NCBI RefSeq assembly: GCF_028372415.1
Contig: NC_092879.1
Location: 98,700,857-98,764,856, forward strand
From: Notamacropus eugenii
Taxonomy: Eukaryota; Chordata; Mammalia; Diprotodontia; Macropodidae
Length of the DNA stretch: 64,000 nucleotides
Direction of reading: 5' to 3'
Position 1 is the first letter of the stretch, and the number at the start of each line of letters is the position of its first letter. A program made the position numbers and the translations under genes. Of this stretch, positions 43,027 to 55,600 are shown one piece after another. The notes below the pieces were generated by a model. The model was not told the origin of the DNA. It did no database searches and was given only the letters and a program-made list of their open reading frames with translations.

Positions 43027-46000
43027 CCATAGTACCTTAAACACAGCCTCCACAGCCAATCCCCATCTCCAGCTGGGTTGCCTTCCTCTGCACTCTCCAC
43101 CTGGGACCAACATTATTTTTCATTTGGGGTTTCCTCTGGTGACTAGGGCCATTTTACTGGCTTTCAACTGAAACCTGTCTCTTCCTACATTCCCAGCATT
43201 GCCAACACCACATTTTCCCCATTGTTTGGGGAAGATTTGGTTGGTCCCAAGGTCCCTTACTTCCTTTTCACTAAAGCAGGCCCAAATGATCTGCTTGGGC
43301 CAGTAGCACCTACTAAGGCTAAGTACATTACATCTAATGGCCTGATTTTCTGAAATGATATTTGGGGTTACTGAAATCACTGAAGGTCCAAAAGGGAGGG
43401 AGGGCTGAGTCATCTTGGTTTTCTCCTGTTATTAAGAGCCCTGGAAGGGGAGGAGGGCACTTCTGAGTCATTACAGCACCCTTGGGAGATGATTCACTTC
43501 ACTCACTACCTGAGTGCCTTTAGGAATATCACTCAGTTTCTCTGGGTCTCAGCTTCCCCATCGGTAAAATTGAGTGAAGGTCCTTCAGGCCCTGACTCCT
43601 GGTGTACTGGGCACTGAGGGTGGGGAGGGACAAAGGTATAAGAGCTCAGTCTAGTAGAGGGAGGAAAAACTAGATTATAATACAAAAGAGAGCATGGAGG
43701 AGGTCAGAGTGCGAAAATTCTAGGCACAAGGAAATAGTGTTCGCTAGGGCCAAAAGGAGAGGATGCAGGATGTGTATAGGGCATGGCAAGTAGCTCACTT
43801 CAGGAAATTGGATGAGAGACCTGGTCAAGCCATGGCTAATTTGGGGGCATGCCATCCCCAGCCCCCAGGCCCAGCCCCTGATCTAGTTTGACTTTTTCCT
43901 TTGGAGTCTGTGGGGAGAGAAGTAAAGGATGCCAGTGGGCAACAGCAGCTACAAGGCTGGCCTCAGGCCATATCTGTACATCTCCAGGGCCCCTGGGCAG
44001 CCTAGAAGGTCGTCCCAAGGTCTTCCCTTGGATACTTTCTCTGATCACACGGTGGGGGTGATGAAGTTCCGATTTCAAAGTCAGGCAAGCACAAAGCTTC
44101 TGAATTCCAGCAGTCCAAAGGAAACTAGCAATCAATAGATGTCCCACTCAGATGGTTTTGGGAAACCATCCAGAGTGTGAGCAAGGCATCTTCCCCACAG
44201 GGGCCAACACCTCTTGGACAACTTTCCTTTGCCTGAGGCTTCCTAAGTGGCAGAAGGCCTCAAGTCCCCTGCAGTGTTAGGAGGGGTGGGGTGAGGTACT
44301 ACAGGGACTGTGGCACTGCCCAGGCTGCAACCACTTACCTGCTTAGCTGGGGCTGTGTTTATTCAGTTCAAATGGTGCTGAAATGGCCCAGTGGAGAGAA
44401 AGCTGCCTATAGGGCCAAAGGCCCAGGGACCAAATGGTGGCTCCCCAGCAAGCATGGGCTAGTCATGGGCTCTCCTGTGGACCAGAACACTTCCAGCTTG
44501 ATCCCTTCCAGCTTGACTTCTATGACCATGGTAGTCATCCTGGCATCTACCATAGAATCATGGTAGCTCAAAGCACCTTTCTGACCCTTAGGTTTCCTCT
44601 CCTGTGGAATGAGCATATTAGCTCCCTGCTGCTGCAAGGCTCAAATGAGACAAGGGCCCAAAGCATCTCAAAAACCCATAGTGCCAAATGAAAGGAAGGT
44701 GTGAAGGGCTATGCATGTGGTCAGGGGTGAGGGATCTGACCAAGAGCATCACCCAGCGGGTGTTGAAAAGAATATGCAGTCTAGATTTATTAACAGACAA
44801 ATCCAATAGAAATGATGGCCAGCAAGAGGAGGGGAACCAGTCCTTCACCAACCCTTACTCTATCAATCCTCTCCCTACCCCCCACCCTCCCCATACCTTT
44901 TGGCAGTTAGTCCTGTAAACAGTCAAAACCCTGTGACTCCCTAGCTAATATGCAGGTCCTCCCTTTCCATACAGATAAGAATGGCTCCCTATCAGGTCAA
45001 CAACCTGCTCCCAACAGCTCTGCTCCTCACACAGCCTTGTTAGGGACCTGGGATGGAGGAGGCAGTGGGAGCTGGGGGTGGGGACCTGAGATGGAAGGGA
45101 GGAGTGGGGGCTGGGAAGGGAGAGGAAGTATTGTCCCTGAAAGGGAAAGAGTGTGTGGGGGGGGGTGGGGGGGTGGGAGGGGCGGGGTATCTGTAGCCAG
45201 GCCCAACTGTAGGGCCTAGTTTCATCTGGCAGTGATAAGCTATATGGATCCCTGAATTCCAGCCCCATCCCCACTCCTAGCCAACCCTTTCACTGTGACC
45301 TCCTCTGGCCTTTGGTTCAGGTAGCAAAGGGTCCCAAGGTCAGGAGTGATCCTGGTAGAGCTCCCTTGTGTGGCATCAGGGCCACAGACTAGTCTTCCAT
45401 CCTGAGGTGGGGGTGGGGGGGGGAGGCGTCACATCTCCTAGGGGAAGCAGTAAGCTCTCTTTCCCTTGGGCTAGACCAGGAAGAGAGGGATGCTGTCTGG
45501 CCCCAAGGTCCCCTCCAGGGGAGCTGGCCCCCCACTTTTTTCCTAGGGTCAATATTTCCAGGAACCAGAGCTGAAATGCTCTGGGGACCCTTTCTAGATC
45601 CCTTGCTTCCTCGAAGATGTCTGAAATTAGTAAAGAGACATCTAAGGGTAAATCCTGGAGTAGGGGGCAAGGAGGGAGCAGGGCAGGGAACTGGCCTTTC
45701 TGTACCTGGGCTCCTTCCAATCCACATTCTTAGAGCTGCTCACCTTTGTCCTGTAGAAGGAAGTGTATTTTCTGGCCTGGTATCACTAGCTAGGTCAACT
45801 AGAGAGACTCATAGGACTTCGTCCTCCCAACCCCATCACCCCAATGCCTAGAGTCCTTTGTTCAACCTTCTCTTCAGATCACAGAGGTTCTATACTCCTG
45901 AGGCTTCCCCCCTGCCCCATCAGTCTGCCTCCTCCCTAGAAAACAATGAGGACACAGTGCTCAGAACACCCCCCCAAGAGCAGCTCCCCTCCCCCCCAAC

Positions 46001-46210
46001 TACCACCTAGGCAGAAAAGGAAAATCCAGTTCTCTGTCCTTTGGGATCTTTCCAAGCCTCCTTGGGGTAATGGATGAACAAGGCTGGAGTTGGTCCTGTG
46101 GTCCCCAGGAAGGTCAGCTGGAGCAAATGCATTAGACAGTTCAATCTTATAAGTCAGTTTCAGAGGAAAAGCTGGCCCCTAACACTCATCAAACTGAGGG
46201 CAGAGGCTTC
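43027..46210. other. Between basigin-like and TRAIL-like genes
   Basis: It contains a MIR scrap (about 43520-43600) and the probable 3' UTR of the TRAIL-like gene (down to 44786). No further coding exon was recognised. G runs occur at about 45158-45180 and 45410-45424. Confidence 0.5.
44786..44791 (-). terminator. Candidate polyadenylation signal of the TRAIL-like gene
   Basis: This is the first AATAAA found on the minus strand past the TAA, implying a 3' UTR of about 1.4 kb. Another lies at 44358-44363. No transcript evidence. Confidence 0.35.
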
Positions 46211-46653
46211 TTACATAGCCAACCGGAAGGCCCCAAAGTAACTCGAGGTGCCATCCGTATCGTCCACAGCCAGGGAAGAGACAGATACCAGGAGCTCATC
46301 CCCTGCTTTCAGCTCAAAGAGGCCCCCCTGGTAGATGGCATGGAGGCCATACTCAGCCTCTGGAGACCAGCACTTGGTAGCCACGCCTTTCAGGAGCAGG
46401 ATGGGCTGGCGGTAAGCTGTCTGTCGGCTAATGCACTGGACCAGCTGCTGGCTTGTGGGCCGGCTCCCTTCAGCCTCAGCTGGATATCGGAAGTAGATCT
46501 GAGAATAGACATAGTACTTGCCCCCCTGGCTGACTCTCAGTGCACCTGTCTTGAAGGTGATGTTTTGCAGGTGGGAGAGCAGGCCTCGAGACTCCCAGTT
46601 GTGCAGAGGGTAGCGGCAGGACTGGGGCAGCTCCCCAAGGTGATCAAGGTTGT
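46211..46653 (-). CDS. TNFSF10-like: TRAIL-like gene exon 5: bulk of TNF homology domain and stop
   Basis: 443 nt, acceptor ccctctag, stop TAA. It encodes the receptor-binding beta sandwich: NWESRGLLSHLQNITF, KYYVYSQIYFRYPAE, RQPILLLKGVATKCW, AEYGLHAIYQGGLFELK, VSVSSLAVDDTDGTSSYFGA. It carries the zinc-site cysteine (Cys270), the aromatic trimer-core residues (YYVYSQ) and one sequon (NITF). Extra cysteines (188 and 249) have no counterpart in human TRAIL. Confidence 0.92.
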
Positions 46654-49643
46654 CTAGAGGGAGAAGAATAAGATACAGTTAAACTCAATGAGCAATTATT
46701 AAGCACCTATTAGATGAGGAACAAATTGAAAAGACCAGAGACTAGAAACAGGGAGATGAGGCAGGGAGGAAGGCCCCAAGCACAGGGTGGGAAGGGAAAT
46801 GGATCTGTAGCCTCCTGGCCAATCTCACACAGCCAGACCTCACCAAAGGAATCCCTAGTAGCCCACACCATACAGGTGGGCATCCAGCCTTCGCTTGAAG
46901 ACCCCCAGAGAGAGGAAAGCCACTCATGTTACCACATTACCAAGCTCTGCCTCAACCTCCCTCTCTGCAATTACCAACACCTCCCCCCATCTCCTCCCCC
47001 CCAGATAGAGGAAGAGGCACACTCAGAGAAGGGTAAATGTCTTACTCAAGGTCACACAGTTACGAAATTTGCTTTTTCTTCAATCTCCCCCATCAAGCTA
47101 GGGCTGGGCCAATCACTGGATACATAGTAAATACTGATTGGCTAAGACCCTCACATCACTTAGATAGAAGGGGAGGAGAGTACAGTGGTATACTCCTAAG
47201 CCAGTATGCTGTCCTTCTGTGTTCTTTCAGCAGGGGATAAGTGAAGGCCTGCTGTGGTTCTAGGGCCCATTCTTAGTTTCCTGAGGACCATGGTGGTCCT
47301 GAGTGCAAGGATGATAGGTCTCTGGGTGGATCTGGGTCTGCACTTACCTGAACTGGCAGCAGTGTAGGGGATGAGGGTGACATGGGCTGAGGGCTGAGCT
47401 CCTATGGAGAAGGGGTGTGTCATTGGTGGCTGCCCCTCCACACCTGGAGAGGTACTCGTCAAACCTACAGAAAAAAGCAAATGAGAAAAAGCTGGAGGAG
47501 AAAGGGGGGAGGTTGCTTGTGATACACTCCCATCCCCCACCCCAGACCTCAAGGCCAAGGCCAAGAGGATGGCTTTCCCCTCTCTCACTCCCTTCTTCAG
47601 ATTGGGCAGGAGGAGTTATGAACAGCCAAAACACAAAGGGGGGGGGGGGGAGAAAGAGGAAGAGAAAGATGAGGAAGAGAGAGAGACAGAGACAGAGCCC
47701 TTGCACCAGAATCCAACACCCTTCCCCTTCCTTGTTTGTACTCATAATGCCTGACATGCTTGTCTAGCATTTTACATGACCTTATTTGAATCCTGCACCC
47801 ACTCTATGAGCTAGGTAACTACTTCCATGCATTATAAGCACCATTTCACAGACATTCCAACTGATGCTCAGAGAAGGTAAGTGACTTGCACAGAGGTCAC
47901 AGAGCTGTTGAGTATCTAAAGTGGAACTTGGACCTGGCTCTCCCTGACTCCAAGTCCAGTATTCTCTCCCCTGGACTCCCCAAATAGCCTCCTCACCAAC
48001 AATCTCTCCCCTCTCCAATCCTTCTTTCTTGAGCTGTCTTTGGAAGCCTTCTCTTCCCAGCATTCCTCAGTGCAGGCTCCCTGGCCAACTGTCTAGTTTT
48101 CACCCATTTGCCCTTCATTTGCCTAGGCTGTTCCCCATGCTCCCACACAGATATCTTCTCCTCATGTTAGCCACTTGGAATTCTGGGTTTCCTTTAAGAC
48201 AGCTCAAGCCCCATCTTTCACAAGAATCCCCTCCCCCTCCATTTCCTCCCCCCTACCCTCCCTAACTCCTTGTACCCATTTGGCGGATATTCTGAACATG
48301 AATGTCCTGGCAGCCTCAGGCCCCATTAATATGTAAGCTCCCTTATGAGGACTGTTCCATTATCTCTCCTTGTAGCCTCAGCCTCCAGCACAGTGCCTGG
48401 CACAAAGTAGGTGCTTAAAAAATGCCTACTGGTTGACTGATTCAAACTCACAAGCTAGTCAGTTTTTATTAAGCACCTACCAGTTCAAAATCACTGTTCT
48501 AGACATTTGAAGCAAAGAACTCAGAAGGTCAGAGTTGGTACCACAGTGGATAGAGCGCTGCATCCAGTTAGGGAGACAAGTTCAAATCCAGTCTCAGACA
48601 CTTTCTAGCTAGGTGACCCTGGTCAAATCACTTAACCTCTGTCTGCCTCAGTTTGCTCCAATGTAAAATGGGGATAAAAATAGCACTTACCTCTCCAGGG
48701 TTGTTGTGAGGCTCAAATGAGCAAACATATGTACAGCTGTTTGACAGACTTCCAAGTTCTATGTAAATGCGTGCTGACAATATTATTACTATCTCTCTAA
48801 GAGGGCAGGTTCTTAAACAAGCCCTGAGGGAATCAGCTCACCTTTCTGTAAACTCCGGTGGAGAATGTTTTCAGTCACCTGGAAGTAAAAAAGGCAGACG
48901 TGAGAAAGGCCTGAGCTGGGAGGTCCAAAGTCAATCAACATTTATTGAGTACCTACTATGTGCCAGGTACATAGGGACAGCTAGGTGGTGCCACAGTGTG
49001 CATAGAGCACGAGGCCTGGAGTTGGGAAGACTCATCTCCCTGAGTTCAAATCTGGCCTCAGACACTAGCTGGGTGACCCTGGCAAGTCACTTCACCCTGT
49101 CTGCCTCAGTCTCCTCATCTGTAAAATGAGCTGGAGAAGGAAATGGCAAACTACTTTTGTGTCTTTGCCAAGAAAACCCCAAATGGGGTCACAAAGACTC
49201 AGATGTGACTGAAAAACAACTCAATAACAACAGTGTTCTGCAACCTGGGGATACCCAGACAAAAACGAAACAGTCCCTGCCTGCTTTCTAAAGGCTTACA
49301 TTCTAACATTTAAGGGAATACTAGGTAGTTGAGGGAGGGAGGGAGGGAGGGCACAAGCAGCTGTGGGGCTCAAAATAGGCCTCCTGCAGGAAGTGGGCCT
49401 TGAGCTGAGTTCTGAAGGAAACCAGGGATTCTAAACGGTTAAAGAGGGAAGGCATTCCAGAGATGAGATGAAGTGTCCTGTGTGAGAAGAGCGGAAAGGC
49501 TACTTTGACCAGACCACAGATTGCACAGAGAGTAATACATAGAAAGCCTAGAAAGGTGGCTGAGAGCCAGGTTGTGAAGAGCTGGAAAGGCCGGACAGAG
49601 GGTCCTAAAGGTAAGAGGGAGCCAAATGCAGTTTACTGAGGAG

Positions 49644-49683
<40 letters not shown>

Positions 49684-52600
49684 CAAAGACAGGCAATCAG
49701 ACAGTGGGCCAGGTCAGGAGGAAGGCCACTCCCCGAGGCCATGCTCCCCAAAGGCTGCTCACCAAGGTCACATAGGATTTGATGCTACCCATGAGCTTGA
49801 GGCACGTCCGGTTGTTGATCAAGTCCTCCAGATTCGGGTTCTCTTGCAGGCTGTTGATCAGCTGGAGGCACTTCAGCTCCTCTGGAATCCCCTGGGCCTG
49901 GGTCTTTAACTAAAGAGAGACATACACACCCCAAATTTACTACCTCACTCTCTTGGCAACCAAGATTTCAGCCTAAATTCAAGCCAAGGAGTCCAACCCT
50001 GATTTGCCCTTGGCTCGCCACTGTGTGACTTTGGCCAAGTTGTTTAGGGTTAGGGTTCATTCATCTGAAAAACAGGTATATGAATACCTGCCATTGTCAA
50101 GGGAAGATGGTTTGGAGAAAGTCTGAAGGAGAAGCCTAAACACCTATTGAATGGAATTGACCCCAACAAGGCTTCAGGCTTCTCAGCAGACCTAAGCTGA
50201 GGCAGAATGGTGAAACATCCCTGTCAGCAGCATCCCCCGTCTCCACTCAGTCTGGGGTCCCTACATGGACTGTTTACTAGGACCCGGGCCTTTCCCACCA
50301 ATCAAAACTCCTCATCCCAAATCCCCCACTCTTAGGGCTGAACTCTCTATGGACCCACTCTCTGCCACTCCCTCCCCCAGGCTACTCTCACACACCCTGA
50401 CCCCCTACTGCATCGCACGTGGTTCTTCAAGCGTGGTCTGGGGATCCCTGGGACCATTTCAGGGGGTCCAACAAGGTCAAAACTATTTTCATAACATGAA
50501 GACATTTTAATTTTCAATACGATAAATATACTGCACATAAAAGTTCTTTGGGGAAGTCTTCGATAAATAAAGGGGTCCTGAGACAAAAAATGTTTGAGAA
50601 CCGAGGATGATGAGTAGTCTCATGGGTGGGATTCATTTGGAATATTCTAATTTGATTAACTGGGGCACGTTGCCCGGGGCCTCTCTCCCGCCCCTTCCTC
50701 TGGGAGCCTGGCTCCAGCTCCTGCCTCCCCTCCATGTGCCTATGACCCCACTTCTCTCCTTGTCCCCCTCATTTGCTTCCTTTCTCCCTCCTCATCTCTG
50801 CTGTCCTCCTTCCCTTTCGTTCCCTGGACCAGAGATACAGACTGTCCTCTCCTGGGCTGCTCTCAAGCTTTCTCAGTTCAGGCCATTGTCCCTAATAGGT
50901 GCCACCTGCGGGGAGGCCGATCTCAGTTAGCCTTGACTCTTCCCCCAGCAGTGCTATCCTGGTGCCATTAGACCCTGGAGGTAATTGGGGGGAGGCAAGG
51001 GGAGGCCTCTCTGAGGCTAAAATAGCTCTCACATGGTCCATGCTTTGGGACCAATTTCCACCCTATCAACAAAGGCATCACAGGATCAGGCCCTGACCTG
51101 AGGTAAAAACAAACAAAGAAATAAATAAACAAACGAACAAAAACCCCAAACCATGCATCAAATAAAGCAACAGCTTGGGAGTGCCCAGCACAGACAGCAC
51201 TGAGCCACGGCAGGACACCGGGCAGGCTTATCCAGGAAGCAGAGACAAGGTCTATGGAACAGCAGCAGTGGCAGCCAGATGGCGGGCAAATCCACCAAGA
51301 CCTGAAGGTTTGCAAACGGCTTCTCCACTACCTCATTGCAGGCTCACAGTCTCTCAAACAGCCTTTTAATGTTGGGATAAACTGCCCTGGACACCTCAGC
51401 ACAGGCCCTGCCTGCTCACCCAGCTGGAAGCATCCAATCCGCTGTAGAGAGTTTATGCCCAAAGAAACAGATGTGAGAAAACAGGAACCCCCTGGAGACC
51501 AATGAGGAGAACCTAAAAGGTGCAGTTTAGGATTTCAGTCAGAAGGAACTGAAGACATTTCAGCCTGAGAACACTAGAACATTCTTTACTAGCTTCTTTA
51601 TTTTGGGTTATGTTTAGAGGTAATAAGCCTTAGTGGAAAGGACAGGACCTGGATGCCAATCCTCCCTCTGACTCTGATAAGCTGCAACTGGACCCTGTTC
51701 TCCCAGCCTCAATTTCCCCTGTTGCTGTTTTTCAGTTGTGTCTGACTCTTTGGGGTCTTCTTAGCAAGTACGTGTCTGAGGTCACATTTGAACTTAGATC
51801 TTCCTGAGGCTAGCAACTCTCTAGCCACTATGCCACCCAGCTACCCTAGGTAAAAAAGAGTTCATTGGCATCTCACAGGGTCTTGTGAGGTCTCAAAGCC
51901 CAAAGTGAGCTCTCGATGGCTGGCTTATGGCCCTCCTGCAGCCTCTCTTCATTGTGCTCTCCCTTGGACACCTTCTCTTTGACATCCTTTTATTTTGATG
52001 GGTCTCTAATATTCCCCGTCCTGGACTTTCAACTACCAGCTACCTGTGCCTCAGCTCTAGCACTTAAGTGGTGGATGGATGCCTGACTGGCAGGGATGCC
52101 TCCAGCAATGGGAAGGAAGACAAAAGGGAAGTAGCTGGAATCCTAATCATGGGCCCAGAGAACATATAATGGCACAAGCTGGCATTGCTCTGGGGTGACT
52201 GGGCTGAAATGTTTTTTCTGGTTCCGAGAGGATTCATTCTCAAGGTGGCAGAGGATATATCCAGTGACGACACTGCCAGTAAAACAAGAGGCAACCATCA
52301 AACTTATCTTAAAAGACATAAAGTCCTCTGACTTGGATTGGAGTAACATATGAAAACATGTTGAAGAAATGCCATTATTAAGCTGGCAAGAGCCCTTCCC
52401 TTGCCCAGAAGCCTAGCCCAGTTCCCAGCTGCAGCCCCAGTTCAGGGCTAGGGGGAAATGAGGACGCAGGGGATCCATATCCTGAGAGCCTCAGAGGGCC
52501 ACCTCTTCTGTGCCAATTCCAGTCACTGGCTCTTCTACTCCATAACTCAGTGCTCCATAACACTGGCCAAGGTCTGGCCTTCCTCAGCTGAGACCTCCCA

Positions 52601-55600
52601 GAGACTGAAGAGGCAGTCAGTGGGACATAGTGGGGGAACAGAGATTTTAGAACTGAATTGGCCCTCCAGAGATCATGGGGGTCATTCTTCCAGGCAGATG
52701 TTTCCTCCTCCACAAAATGACCACTGATGACACACACAAAGAATTCTGAGACACTCTGGGTTATTACTTCCCCCATTTGACAAATGAAATAACTGCATCC
52801 CAGAGTTAGTTTCCTGTCCAGGGTCCTCTGGCTAGTACTAACTAGCTTTCCTGACATACTATATACTTTCCCCTACCCTACAAGGATGCCCTAAACCTCT
52901 GGTCAACCTTCAAAAAATGTAACTGTGGAAGACATACACACACCTAGAAAAATTTTACAGGATAATCTTGCCCAACACAATATCCATTCATTTTCCAGAT
53001 GGGGAAACTGAGCCCCAGAGAGGGGAAGGGCCCTGTAGATTGACAGAGGTGGGATCAGAACCCAGGTTTCCCGAGTCCAAATCAAAGGCACCTTCTGCCA
53101 CATCACCCCAACTGCCTCCCAAACACTGTACCCAACACCACTCCTGTGCCAACTCCTTGATAGAGCTAGGGGGCTAGAGCTCAGAGCTCTGCTAACAGTT
53201 CCTTTGCTCCCAAGGTGCTTTGGGTATATCTGGGCTGTAGTGGACAGAATCCATTGCCTGAGAACAGCCCAAGCCTGCCAGACTATCCCAAGGCAGGACA
53301 ACAGGATCAGCCTAGTCTTGTGTTCCCAAGTCCCTGATTCTGGAGCCCTTCTGCACCAAGGGACAGCACCCAGAAGTCCAAAGGGATAGGGAGGGAATGC
53401 CTCAACTCAGAAATTCAACTGAAGAACCAGAAGCCAGTCAGCTTTTTCCCTCAGGGTAGCTCAGTCTGGAAGACTGTGCTGGGCCTCCTATTGGCTAGGA
53501 TCAGGGGGTCTTGTACTTCCCTGGCCCCCTCCCTGACCCCTCCCCCACTCTGTGCCCAGTCCAGGTCTTGCAGTCAGGCAGGGTTCCCCAAATGCCAGTG
53601 GAATGACTAGTTATGTTCTCCTTCAGCCTGTCTTCTTCTGGAGGGCCAAAGTCTCTCACAGAGCCAGTCAGCTGTATTTGCACATGGCCTAGTAACAAGA
53701 AAGATTCCCTGAGGTCAAGAAGACGCCTTCCTTCTTGAACTAGTGAGACAGCCAAAAGACTGGAAGATAGAATGGAGAGAGAGACAGAGACAGAGAGAAA
53801 GAGAGAGACAGAGAGAGACAGAGACAAAGACACAGAGACACAGATAGAGACAAACACTCTTTGGTGAGAAGGCAAAAGGCCTGGATTTGGAGTTTGGAAA
53901 GGGGCTGGGTTGCAATTCCAGGTCCCCCTTTAAGATGTTCCATCTAGTCTTGGGAGACCCACTTCCAACCTAAAATGGGACAAGTGCTATGAAATTAACA
54001 AACCATCCCTTATTGCCAAATATTTACTGATCACCTCCCCACTGAAGAGGTGGCCCAGTAGGTGATGTAGCAGAACTGTACTGGGTTTAAGGACAGAGGG
54101 CATGAGGCTGAATCCCAGCTTCCACTCTGTGTGATCTTGGATAAGTTACTTGTTTCTGGGCCTCAAGTTTCCTCATAGACTCAGTGAGCCACAAGGGGCC
54201 ATTCAACTCTTGATGCTACAACTCTCAGAATCCGGAAGGTCCATTTGGCTTCCAGTGTTTCAGGGACTGAGATGAAGGGAGAAGTGGGCTTTGACTCAAG
54301 CTGGACGGATCCGTGCACCCCTCGGTCCCCTGGGCCTAGGCTGTGCCAGTTAGTCATTGGGGAAGCTGACTTAGCAACATTTTGGAAATACCAAATTCTA
54401 TTGGCCTCTTCGCTATTCAGTCATTTCTGGAAGTACCGCCCCCTCCCCAACTGAACTCTCCCTTGTAATAGAGAAAAAGAATCAACGACTAGTTAAGGGG
54501 GACACAGTTGAAGGGCCTCAGTCAGTACCGATTTCCCTTCCTGCTAGTCCCTTCTGAGGTTCTGTCCCACCTGCCCTGTATGCATTATGTATGTACACAG
54601 CTGTAACCCTAAATGTGTGAAAGTGAGCTCATCTAGGGGAGGGACCAAACTTTTTCCTTTGTCTGAATTCCCCAGACATAGTACAGTGCTCAGAGCATAG
54701 TAGGTGCTTGCTGACTGGGTCAAATCCAAGTATCAATATCTTTTTAAAAATACAAGTAAACCAAGGTGTGAGTGAGGTGGGGTGGGGTAGGGTGGGGTGA
54801 GAAAGCCCGTCCTGACATGCCCAGGTCAAAACGGACCCACAAACCAAGTGTCAGGAACTGCAAGCTAAGATTCTGCACTGGCTGTGACCCTGGGCCTGCT
54901 CCATTCTGGAAAAGGCAAAACTTGCAGGGGCAGCTCAGGTGGGGCAGGGAGAATAGTCAGAGCCAAGCCTGGGGTAAGGAGGAGCTGTAAGTTCAGATAG
55001 AGACAATCAGACTAGGCTGCAAGCGTGTGCCTGGGGGGGCGGGATGGGACAAGGAGGGGGCTGTCTCCCCTCCCTGTCTCCCTCCTTCCCTCACTCTGTA
55101 ATTTATTTCCAAGATTTCCCAAGAAATCCATCACCATATACCACATGGGGCAAACAGCTGGGATTTGCCAGCCACCCCTTCCCCACCATGCAAAGATCCT
55201 GGAGCTGAGTCAAGCTCTGGCTCTGAGCCCTGGCTTTGTGGCTGGCTCAGACAAGCCAGATATCTGCAGACTGGTAGAAAGTTAGGGCTGAAGGGACTTT
55301 AGTCTCAGCCGTAAAAGGAGGGAGCCTTGGGGAAGTCAAGTGAGTTGGCCAGATTCCCACAGCCACAGTGGCAGAGGTGGAACAGAACCCAGGTCTCCAA
55401 ACTCCCTAGGTCTGGCCTCTGTCAAGTGTTCCAGCCTCACAAACCTGGAGTGCAGTGAGGGACCAGTGAGATAATGCAGAGTGCCAATGGTGCAGGGACA
55501 CAGGTCCTTCCTTGGTGCCTGCTCTGAGAGGGGCAGCAGTGGCAAGGAGGCAGTATTTGCATAGCCAGATCCAGCCACCGTGGGAGAGGAGAGCAAGACA

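Noticed and set aside
45368-45740. Open frames of 68-114 codons on both strands
   Set aside because: GC-rich 3' UTR or intergenic sequence with G runs; no similarity to known families and no splice sites leading to them.
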